A DNA stretch of 64,000 nt from Agarilytica sp045430345 (lineage in GTDB: Bacteria; Pseudomonadota; Gammaproteobacteria; Pseudomonadales; Cellvibrionaceae): positions 496,001 through 560,000 of the forward strand of contig JAILXT010000002.1 in the NCBI GenBank assembly GCA_045430345.1, written 5' to 3'. Below, piece after piece: positions 16,673 to 24,501 of the stretch (its first letter is position 1; every line of letters starts with the position of its first letter). Position numbers and translations under genes: made by a program. The notes beneath the pieces are model-generated. The model was not told the DNA's origin, did no database searches, and saw nothing but the letters and a program-made list of their open reading frames with translations.

Positions 16673-19126
16673 TTATTTTTTATTCGCATTTTTCCAGCTC
16701 GTATAGGGTCGCCAGGTTTTCGTCCAGGAAATGAACGCGTCAGCAGGCATTGGTTTCGCTATGGCGTAACCCTGTGCTTGAGAGCAATTCAATTGTATGA
16801 GCGCGTTACCGTGAGCTTCAGACTCAACGCCTTCGGCCACAACATTCTTTTTGAACGCTTCTGCTAACCCAAGAATACCGCGAATAATGGAAAGGTCATC
16901 CTCGTCGGAAAGCATGTCTCGAATAAAACTGCGATCTATTTTCAGCTCTTCAGCCGGCAAGTCTTTTAAAAAGTTCAGTGTGGAAAATCCTGTGCCGAAA
17001 TCATCTAAAGAAAATTGAACGCCTAAGGCTCGGCATGCGTGAATACTCTTTGAGGCCTGGCTAGTATCGCGCACTGCGCTGCTTTCCAGTATTTCGAAGG
17101 TGATGCTTTGAGCGGGAACCATAGGGAAAAACCTTAAGATAGAGGTAAGCATCTCAGGAAATTTTTTGAATTCAAGCCGCTGTATCGATATGTTGATGCT
17201 GACGGGAAGGTTGATGCCTTGTTTTCGCCATTGCGATATTTGCGATAAGGTGTTTGTGATGACCCAGTTGTCGATATCGATTGCAAGTGGGTTGTCAGTG
17301 GTTGCGCCTAAAAAATTATCGGGCGTAAGTAGGCCGTGTAACGGGTGCTGCCATCTAAGTAATGCTTCTACCCCGATAATGCTGCCATTTTTCATATCGA
17401 CTTTTGGTTGATAAAATAGACGAAAAGCGTCGGTTTGTAATGCCGTTTGGAGTTGAGATAGCGTCTCGCTGGAGTTGCGTTGTAGTTTGTCTCGTTCTAC
17501 GTCAAAGTATTCAAATCTATTTTTTCCATGAAGCTTTGCTTGATACATTGCCGTATCAGCTTGCCGAATAAGGTGGTCAGCATCTGCCGGGAATTGTTGA
17601 GGGAAAAACGTGATGCCTAAGCTCGCCGATAGTTCTTGTTTTCCTTTATTGCTTTCAATTGGTTTTTTGAATGTCCCCAGTATTCGCTTAAAGTAGTCTG
17701 CCATATCCTTATAATCATCGATGTCGGGAATGACTATGACGAACTCGTCTCCACCGAGGCGCGCGATGGTGTCATTTTTTGATAACGTTTTATTTATTTT
17801 TGAGGAGACCTCTACCAACACGCTGTCCCCAGTTTGATGGCCAAATCTATCGTTGATTTCTTTGAAGCCATCTAGGTCGATATATAGTACCGCTAACCTT
17901 TTGTTGTGACGGCTGGCAGCCTGCATATATTGGCTTAAGCGAATGCTGAGTAAGTAGCGATTAGGTAAACCCGTCAGTGCGTCGTAGTGCGCAATGCGTT
18001 CGAGTTGGTGTTGATGCTGTTTTTGTTGGGTAATGTCCGTTACGAGAATGACATAGCTATGAATAATGTTATCGTCGTTACGAATGGCGCTGGCCGCTAC
18101 GCGAACGGACAGCGCTTTATTGGCTGGCGTCGTGATCTCTTGCTCACCTTGCCAAAACCCTTTTTGGGTAATTATTTTGAGTATTTCTTCATAGCGTTCT
18201 TCTGAGGTACTTTCACCGAGAATGATTTTAAACTGACGGCCAAGCACTTGACTGAGAGAGAGCCCTGATAAGTTGCTAAAGGCTTGGTTTGCGTTTGTAA
18301 TCTCCCCGTAATAATCAATGATGACGATTGCTTCGCTGGCGTGCGTGAACACGGCGGCGGCTTCTTGTAGTTGTTGGTCGTGCAGTAGGCGCTCAGTAAT
18401 ATCGCGGGAGGTTAGGTGCAGTTGTGCAATATCATCGGAACTGGTGATATGGGTAACACGCGTTTCAAAGAAGTGGAGCTGTCCGTCGGGTGCGCGATAA
18501 TGTGTTTTATAGCTGCTCATTTGGTGAGTGCTAAGGGTGTGACTTAAGTGCTGTTCAACCTCTTCTTTTTGTCCTGTCGCAAGATCGGGTAGATACTTCC
18601 CTATAATACTGTTCTTGTCAACGCCCTTAATTGTGCGATTGATGTAAACCACATTGAGTTGTTTATCGAGCAAAATAACAAAATCGGGAGAGTGCTCTGC
18701 TATTGTCGTTAATAAATTCCCTTGCTGTTTTTGTTCCTGATCTTTTAAAAAGCGTTGGCTGATATCCCAAAATACACCCTGTATACCGATGACTTGTTCT
18801 TTCTTGCCGAGTACCGGAGTTTTGATAATTTCCACAAACTGGGTTTTCTGGGAGTTCGGATCAATGTTTTCTTCAATTTCATGAAGGGTGTTGCGTGATG
18901 AAATCACTTCTTGATCGTCTGTGCGATATTTTTGAGCGAGCCTTTCCGGGTAAAAATCATAGGCCGTTTTACCAAGTAATTGCTGGTCACTTAGTTGAAG
19001 ATGTTTCTTTAACGCATGATTGACGTAGGTTAGCCGGCCTTCTGTATCAATCCGATACACGAAAAGAGGGAGTGATTCCACGATTGATTGGTAGGGCGGG
19101 TGTATGTCTTCATCTTTGAAAAGCAT
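16673..19126 (-). CDS. PAS-PAS-PAS-GGDEF-EAL c-di-GMP signalling protein
   Basis: 817 residues, no membrane segment. Three PAS/PAC modules (about 12-125, 140-255, 260-375) precede a GGDEF domain (about 385-545) and an EAL domain (about 560-805). The diguanylate cyclase signature is intact (ARLGGDEFVIVI). The position of the product-inhibition site reads SKND, not RxxD, so feedback inhibition through that site is unlikely. The phosphodiesterase residues are all present: VEALLRW, the Asn of INIS, SLDDFGTGFSTL, LKIDRSFI and VAEGVE. It could therefore both make and degrade c-di-GMP, switched by PAS ligands. It lies inside the lipB-lipA interval on the opposite strand. Confidence 0.92.
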   Translation of the reverse strand: MLFKDEDIHPPYQSIVESLPLFVYRIDTEGRLTYVNHALKKHLQLSDQQLLGKTAYDFYPERLAQKYRTDDQEVISSRNTLHEIEENIDPNSQKTQFVEIIKTPVLGKKEQVIGIQGVFWDISQRFLKDQEQKQQGNLLTTIAEHSPDFVILLDKQLNVVYINRTIKGVDKNSIIGKYLPDLATGQKEEVEQHLSHTLSTHQMSSYKTHYRAPDGQLHFFETRVTHITSSDDIAQLHLTSRDITERLLHDQQLQEAAAVFTHASEAIVIIDYYGEITNANQAFSNLSGLSLSQVLGRQFKIILGESTSEERYEEILKIITQKGFWQGEQEITTPANKALSVRVAASAIRNDDNIIHSYVILVTDITQQKQHQHQLERIAHYDALTGLPNRYLLSIRLSQYMQAASRHNKRLAVLYIDLDGFKEINDRFGHQTGDSVLVEVSSKINKTLSKNDTIARLGGDEFVIVIPDIDDYKDMADYFKRILGTFKKPIESNKGKQELSASLGITFFPQQFPADADHLIRQADTAMYQAKLHGKNRFEYFDVERDKLQRNSSETLSQLQTALQTDAFRLFYQPKVDMKNGSIIGVEALLRWQHPLHGLLTPDNFLGATTDNPLAIDIDNWVITNTLSQISQWRKQGINLPVSINISIQRLEFKKFPEMLTSILRFFPMVPAQSITFEILESSAVRDTSQASKSIHACRALGVQFSLDDFGTGFSTLNFLKDLPAEELKIDRSFIRDMLSDEDDLSIIRGILGLAEAFKKNVVAEGVESEAHGNALIQLNCSQAQGYAIAKPMPADAFISWTKTWRPYTSWKNANKK

Positions 19127-19492
19127 GTAATTTTAACTGGCGTTGTGAGTGGGGCATACGTGTTGGTTTATGGTGATCTTTGCATTTGTTTTGGGGGCCT
19201 AATCGCGTGCAGCGAGGTCAAGAGGCCTGTCTATAAATATAGGGGGGTTTTTATGGTTAGAGAGATAAATAGGTGTCAAAAATTATGATTGAGCGGTCAT
19301 CTTCTCGTGTTGGCGTAAGGCGTCCCTTTGCGGCACGAATAGAGTGGCGCGCCAGTAGTCAGGTGGGCGCGGGTTGTGAATTGCTCTTGCTTATAGATAT
19401 TTTGGATTAGTGACGCTTGTTCAATAGATTCCGCAAATGCCCTTAGTGGGGTAGAATGTGCATCTCCCAATCAAACTTATGACTACCTACGA
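19127..19492. other. Gene-free stretch between divergent genes
   Basis: This is the divergent control region for the PAS-GGDEF-EAL gene (minus) and lipA (plus). A short plus-strand frame here overlaps the PAS gene and lacks any domain. Just before lipA, 19453-19458 reads TAGAAT, a possible -10 hexamer. No hairpin or operator was recognised. Confidence 0.3.
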
Positions 19493-20467
19493 ATGAGCGA
19501 TACCACTCCAATTAAACGCACGCGCCGCATTGAGAAAGGCGAGAAACTTAGAGACGCAGATAAAGTTGAGCGTATTCCCGTTAAAGTTATCGCGAGCGAT
19601 GATTTGCTTCGCAAGCCAGATTGGATTCGTATTCGTGTATCGTCCTCACCGGAAGTCGACAGAGTTAAAAAATTGCTAAGAAAGAACGCCTTATCAACGG
19701 TGTGTGAGGAGGCGAACTGCCCCAACTTAGGTGAGTGTTTTAGCGGTGGTACCGCTACCTTTATGATTATGGGGGATATCTGCACACGTCGTTGCCCGTT
19801 TTGCGATGTGGGGCATGGTAAGCCAAATGCCCTGGACGCTGATGAGCCTAAAAAACTGGCTGAAGCTATTGCCGAAATGGGGCTTAAATACGTGGTGATT
19901 ACTTCGGTGGATCGGGATGATTTGCGCGATGGTGGCGCCCAACATTTTGCCGATTGTATTCGAGAATCAAAGTTACTCAGCCCAGATCTACAGGTGGAAA
20001 TTTTAACGCCGGATTTTCGGGGGCGAATGGATATAGCGTTGGATATCCTGGCTGAAACGCCTCCCGATGTGTTTAATCATAACTTGGAGACTGCGCCTCG
20101 TTTGTATCGTCAGGCGCGTCCTGGCGCTAACTATAAGTGGTCTCTTGATTTACTTAAGAAGTATAAGGCGCGCCGTCCGGAAGTTTTGACAAAATCCGGT
20201 CTGATGGTGGGCTTGGGTGAAACTAAAGAAGAGATCATGGATGTTATGAAGGACATGCGTGATCACGACATCGATATGCTCACCATTGGGCAGTATTTGC
20301 AGCCCTCGCGGGATCATTTACCGGTATTGCGTTATGTTGAGCCGTCTGAGTTTGATGAGTATACAGCGGTTGCGAACGAGCTAGGCTTCAAGCAAGCGGC
20401 ATGTGGCCCGCTTGTCCGTTCTTCTTATCATGCGGATAAACAAGCCCAGGGTGAAAGCGTTAAGTGA
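19493..20467 (+). CDS. lipA: Lipoyl synthase
   Basis: 324 residues. A radical SAM enzyme that inserts two sulfurs into protein-bound octanoyl groups. Both iron-sulfur ligand sets are visible: the auxiliary cluster motif CEEANCPNLGEC (about 71-82) and the radical SAM motif CTRRCPFC (about 97-104). The C-terminal Ser that completes the auxiliary cluster is in RSSYHA. TIGQYLQPSRDHLPV is also diagnostic. The N-terminus has an extra basic region (TPIKRTRRIEKGEKLRDADK) common in pseudomonad-type LipA. Its partner lipB lies 3.8 kb upstream, beyond two opposing genes. Confidence 0.97.
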   Translation: MSDTTPIKRTRRIEKGEKLRDADKVERIPVKVIASDDLLRKPDWIRIRVSSSPEVDRVKKLLRKNALSTVCEEANCPNLGECFSGGTATFMIMGDICTRRCPFCDVGHGKPNALDADEPKKLAEAIAEMGLKYVVITSVDRDDLRDGGAQHFADCIRESKLLSPDLQVEILTPDFRGRMDIALDILAETPPDVFNHNLETAPRLYRQARPGANYKWSLDLLKKYKARRPEVLTKSGLMVGLGETKEEIMDVMKDMRDHDIDMLTIGQYLQPSRDHLPVLRYVEPSEFDEYTAVANELGFKQAACGPLVRSSYHADKQAQGESVK

Positions 20468-20568
20468 AATAGCGTGACGTTTGCTGGTGCTGTGTAGGGC
20501 TTTTAGTCGAGCCGTTCGGCCCAGTCTAAAGCGTGCGATAACGGTGTAGTCGGTTAGGTGAGGAAGCC

Positions 20569-21078
20569 GTGGAAGAAGCCCCTAGTATCATTGATTTAAC
20601 GCAGCAGCCTTCGTGGGCGCCTACCATCGCACGTTGGCATCATGAGGAGTGGTTAAAAAACCATTCGGGGCTGGAAGGTCGGGCCCGTTCAGCTGAACAT
20701 ATTGCGAAGAAATTGGCTCAGCGCGAACACTCGCTTGCGCAGCACTTAAATGATGACCCGCTCCCTACGACTTTTGTCGCACATCGTAAAGAGGTGCCTA
20801 TCGGTACCGTCAGTTTGGTGTATTATCAATTTACACAGGACAAGCGTCCGAGCGAATGGCTCACTAATTTGTATGTGTTACCCGAATTGCGCCGTCAAGG
20901 TGTCGCGGGGGCTTTGCTGGAGCATGCTTTGCAGTATGCGTGTGAACATGATCTGCCGTGTTTGATGTTGTATACCAGTACCAGTGCAGATTTCTATCGA
21001 AAGCGACGCTGGCGTACGATTAATAAAGGTATTGTTCAGGGACTGAAGGTCGACATAATGGATTATAAATTACGTTAA
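20569..21078 (+). CDS. GNAT-family N-acetyltransferase
   Basis: 169 residues. The acetyl-CoA binding motif of the GNAT fold is clear: WLTNLYVLPELRRQGVAGALLEHALQYA (about 104-131; key part RRQGVAGAL). An upstream strand VPIGTVSLVYYQF and a later LMLYTSTSADFYRKRRWR complete the core. The start is GTG at 20569 with AGGA five bases before it. The substrate is unknown. It sits 101 bases after lipA and 48 bases before the next GGDEF-EAL gene, on the same strand. Confidence 0.85.
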   Translation: MEEAPSIIDLTQQPSWAPTIARWHHEEWLKNHSGLEGRARSAEHIAKKLAQREHSLAQHLNDDPLPTTFVAHRKEVPIGTVSLVYYQFTQDKRPSEWLTNLYVLPELRRQGVAGALLEHALQYACEHDLPCLMLYTSTSADFYRKRRWRTINKGIVQGLKVDIMDYKLR

Positions 21079-21126
21079 AGCCTGCTATTGCGGTGGTCGG
21101 CGTGAACGAGTTTTACTAAGGAATTA

Positions 21127-22920
21127 TTGAGCTTGAAAGGTATGACTTATTCTGGTGCGTGGGAACAGATGCTGGCATCGCAGTTACATCAATTGGATGC
21201 GGCCAATAGCTTTTTATCGGTGCTGCTACAGTCTGCGCCATTGCTCGTGTGCGTTGTGGATGAGCACGAAAATCTCATTTTTTCGAGTCGCCATTATGCG
21301 TTGCTGCATCCCCCTGAGCAGCAAGATACCTTAGATCGTTTTTTTGTCGAAAGTGATCTTTATTCCGATGTGCTTTATCGTCAGCTATCCACCATAAAAA
21401 GCCAGCCTGTATCAGAACTTGTATGGGTGGAATTTCCCGTTGAGTATTTTGATGAAAGTATTCACGAATATCGTTTCTCTAAAATCGCAGTCAATAATAA
21501 CGGAAAATCCTTTGTAATGACGCTCGGTGTCGAGGTGTCTGATAGCGCTCAATTGGACGCGAATATTCGTGATTATAAAGCGGTCTCCCAGCATTATGCT
21601 TTTAAGGACGCGCTAACCGGCTTGGCTAATCGCACATTATTTTATGATCGGTTAGATAAGATCTTTTCAACGGCGAAACGTGACAGTCGTCATTTTGCGC
21701 TGATGCTTATCGACATCGATCATTTTCGAGAGATTAACGATGTCCACGGTAAAGATGTGGGCGATCGCTACTTAAAGCATGTGGCTGAAAAATTTATTGA
21801 TGTGATTCGTGATGTTGATACCGTCGCGAGGATTGGAGGGGATAAATTCGTGGTTATTCTCGATAATATTGAGGATGCACATAATATTCAGTCAGTCGCG
21901 AATAAATTGTTGGAAGCGGCGTCTTCCACAATGGATATTGACGGCGAAGACGTTTTTTGTACTGCGAGTATGGGGATTAGTTTGTACCCTAAAGATGGCG
22001 ATTCTACGGAGCAGTTGTTGCGCCATGCCGATATGGCGATCACAAAAGCAAAATCTGCAGGTAAGAATCAACATCAGTTTTTTATTAAAGCGATGACCGA
22101 ATCGGCGGTAAATTATTTACTGTTGGAAAATGATCTTCAGCATGCAATAGACAACGATGAGCTGCTTTTATATTTTCAGCCTCAAGTAAATTTGGTGAGT
22201 GGCGTTGTAGGCGGATTGGAGGTCTTGTGCCGTTGGCAGCATCCTCGTCGCGGTATCTTACAGCCTGGGCATTTTATTCCATTGGCGGAAGAAACAGGTC
22301 TTATAGAGCCATTAGGTGAATGGGTGTTGCGACAATCGACGGCGCTTTTTACTAAGTGGTTAACGCTGGGTTATGATTTTGGGAAGTTATCTATTAATGT
22401 TTCTGCTCGGCAATTTCGTAACCCTGAATTTAACACTTTGATTCGACGCGTGTTGGAAGATAGTGGCTTATCCGAATTTCGTTTGGAATTAGAATTAACT
22501 GAAAGTGCAACAATGGAGAACGCAGCCCAAGCGGTTGAAAACCTTAATCAGTTACATGCGGCGGGTGTGTCTATTGCTTTAGACGATTTCGGTACGGGGT
22601 ATTCGTCCCTGTCATATCTTCAGCGTTTTCCGATTCAAAAACTGAAAATTGATAAAAGCTTTGTGGATGATATTGAAGATAGCGAGGCGTCGGCCGTGAC
22701 GGCGAAATCGATTATCGATCTTGCCCGAAATATGGATCTGGAAGTGATTGCCGAAGGTGTTGAGCGTTCAGGGCAGATTCAATGGCTTAAAGAGCATGGC
22801 TGTGAAAATATTCAGGGCGCGTTCTTTTCTGAGCCGCTTAGTGAGTCAGAGTTGACGACCTTGGTGCACAATAAGCGTCGGATACGCCTAGAGAATGGCA
22901 TAGTTAGAATGGTGCTGTAG
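21127..22920 (+). CDS. Degenerate-GGDEF plus EAL protein with N-terminal PAS-like sensor
   Basis: 597 residues. The N-terminal 150 residues look PAS-like (FLSVLLQSAPLLVCVVDEHENLIFSS; only part is diagnostic). The GGDEF domain follows (about 160-320), but its signature reads GGDKF: a Lys replaces the essential acidic residue, so cyclase activity is doubtful. The inhibitory-site motif RDVD five residues upstream is kept. The EAL domain (about 335-590) has the variant LEVLCRW with its catalytic Glu, plus SINVSARQF, ALDDFGTGYSSL, LKIDKSFV and IAEGVE, so phosphodiesterase activity is likely. The start is uncertain: TTG at 21127 or 21133 or ATG at 21142. TAAGGA lies upstream. Confidence 0.9.
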   Translation: MSLKGMTYSGAWEQMLASQLHQLDAANSFLSVLLQSAPLLVCVVDEHENLIFSSRHYALLHPPEQQDTLDRFFVESDLYSDVLYRQLSTIKSQPVSELVWVEFPVEYFDESIHEYRFSKIAVNNNGKSFVMTLGVEVSDSAQLDANIRDYKAVSQHYAFKDALTGLANRTLFYDRLDKIFSTAKRDSRHFALMLIDIDHFREINDVHGKDVGDRYLKHVAEKFIDVIRDVDTVARIGGDKFVVILDNIEDAHNIQSVANKLLEAASSTMDIDGEDVFCTASMGISLYPKDGDSTEQLLRHADMAITKAKSAGKNQHQFFIKAMTESAVNYLLLENDLQHAIDNDELLLYFQPQVNLVSGVVGGLEVLCRWQHPRRGILQPGHFIPLAEETGLIEPLGEWVLRQSTALFTKWLTLGYDFGKLSINVSARQFRNPEFNTLIRRVLEDSGLSEFRLELELTESATMENAAQAVENLNQLHAAGVSIALDDFGTGYSSLSYLQRFPIQKLKIDKSFVDDIEDSEASAVTAKSIIDLARNMDLEVIAEGVERSGQIQWLKEHGCENIQGAFFSEPLSESELTTLVHNKRRIRLENGIVRMVL

Positions 22921-22945
22921 ACGCTTTCGCTAAACAATATTTACG

Positions 22946-24001
22946 TTAGTGTTTGGTTTGTAAGCTCAAGCGCTGGGTACGTGGGGTTAGGGCCTCAGTG
23001 CCGGTGAGGGATAAAATGATATCCACTAAGAGACTCCATACGTCCCCGCGCACAATACCTTTAATCATTTTATCTGCTTGACCCGATTTTCGAATCAGCA
23101 TGTGTAATTGCCGTGTGCTTAGGCGGTACACCGCATGTTTCATAACCGCTTTTCGTGTATCCCAAACGCCTGCTTGTTTCGCGCAGAAATCAAAACTCTT
23201 ACCGTTTTCCATGCTCTCTTTGATAAGCGTTAATGTGCGTATCTCGCGTGATAGGGCCCACAGTACGAGCGTTGTTTCAGTGCCTTCCGCGCGCAAGCCA
23301 TGCAGTGTATTGATCGCCGCGCGGCTGTCGCCGGACAGGGCTTTATCGACAAGGCTAAACACATCGTAACGTGCGGAGTCCGTTACGGCATCGGCCATTG
23401 TTTGTGCGGAGATATGTTTATCGTCCGAAAGGAGTTTTAATTTTTCAATTTCTTGAACGGCCGCTAATAGATTGCCTTCAATTTTTGCGCAGAGGATTTC
23501 AATGGCATCTCTGTCCGCCGATAAGCTCTGGGCTTGCATGCGTTGTTCTACCCAGTGAGGCAGTTGTTGTGGGCTAATGGGCCATATGGTCACGACACTT
23601 CCGCAAGCGTCTATGGCCTTAAACCATTTGGAGTTTTGAGTGCGCTTATCAATTTTGGGCATGATGAGTAGCAGTAAATTTTCGCTGTTGGCATTGTCAC
23701 AGTATTGGACGATGGCTTTGCTGCCGGCGTCCCCTGGTTTGCCGTTGTGTACGCGAATCTCAATAATCTTTTTATCGGCGAAGAGCGAAAGACTGTTGGC
23801 GCTATTGGTGAGTGTATCCCACTGAAAACCCGCGTCGGTATGGTGGAGTTCACGTTCAAAGTAGCCTTGCTTTTGTGCCGTATGGCGAATTTGATCGCTC
23901 GCTTCTTGCACGAGCAGTGCTTCGTCGCCAGTCACTAGATAAATAGGCGAAACAGATTTGGCGAGTGATGATTTGAGTTGGTCTAAGCGGAGTTTCGCCA
24001 T
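22946..24001 (-). CDS. holA: DNA polymerase III subunit delta
   Basis: 351 residues, family length. Delta opens the sliding clamp within the clamp-loader complex. Recognisable segments are IYLVTGDEALLVQEASDQIR near the N-terminus, the SLFADKKIIEIR strand, a central AAA+-like collar region with VFSLVDKALSGDSRAAINTL, and the C-terminal helices. It is the last gene of the leuS-lptE-holA series, with a 14-base gap after lptE. It ends convergent with the GGDEF-EAL gene. Confidence 0.96.
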   Translation of the reverse strand: MAKLRLDQLKSSLAKSVSPIYLVTGDEALLVQEASDQIRHTAQKQGYFERELHHTDAGFQWDTLTNSANSLSLFADKKIIEIRVHNGKPGDAGSKAIVQYCDNANSENLLLLIMPKIDKRTQNSKWFKAIDACGSVVTIWPISPQQLPHWVEQRMQAQSLSADRDAIEILCAKIEGNLLAAVQEIEKLKLLSDDKHISAQTMADAVTDSARYDVFSLVDKALSGDSRAAINTLHGLRAEGTETTLVLWALSREIRTLTLIKESMENGKSFDFCAKQAGVWDTRKAVMKHAVYRLSTRQLHMLIRKSGQADKMIKGIVRGDVWSLLVDIILSLTGTEALTPRTQRLSLQTKH

Positions 24002-24015
24002 AATGTGGCCGCGCC

Positions 24016-24501
24016 TTACTCGTGTATGCTTGCGATGATGCGTGCGGCTAGTTCGTCGCGCATTTCTTGTCGAAGTTTCTTTTCTTCTTCTTTCTTAGCC
24101 AGTACTAATGAGGTGTCGAAGTCGTATTGGCGACGTGCGGTAATCGTACGTTGTGTGGCGGGCTGGGAAGGTGAGAGTGAGAATTCATAACGAATACTCA
24201 TAATAAGTTGATACTGAACCGGTATGCCGGTGCTGCCGTATGACAATGGGCGGTTTTCAGTATTTTCTTTATGTAGCGTTAATACCGTCTGTGATTCTTT
24301 GCTAAGCGCAATACCGAGATCTTCAAGTTGGCGTTTTAAGCTGGCTTGAAACAAACGATTGCTTGCGGTGGTGCGCAGATTGAGCTCATTAATTTTTTTT
24401 ACGTTGCCGGCTTTATATTGTTCGTAACCGCGCAGTTGCCACCCACAGCCTTGAGTCATCAAGGCGATAATGCATAAGCAGGTAGCAAGTGCGCGCAACA
24501 T
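24016..24501 (-). CDS. lptE: LPS assembly lipoprotein LptE
   Basis: 161 residues. LptE plugs the LptD barrel and is essential for moving lipopolysaccharide to the cell surface. A signal peptide ends in a lipobox (ALMTQGC, Cys 19), followed by GWQLRG, the typical first residues of the mature family. The rest alternates strands and helices (RLFQASLKRQLEDLGIAL). It shares a single base with the stop codon of leuS and precedes holA, the standard order. Confidence 0.94.
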   Translation of the reverse strand: MLRALATCLCIIALMTQGCGWQLRGYEQYKAGNVKKINELNLRTTASNRLFQASLKRQLEDLGIALSKESQTVLTLHKENTENRPLSYGSTGIPVQYQLIMSIRYEFSLSPSQPATQRTITARRQYDFDTSLVLAKKEEEKKLRQEMRDELAARIIASIHE

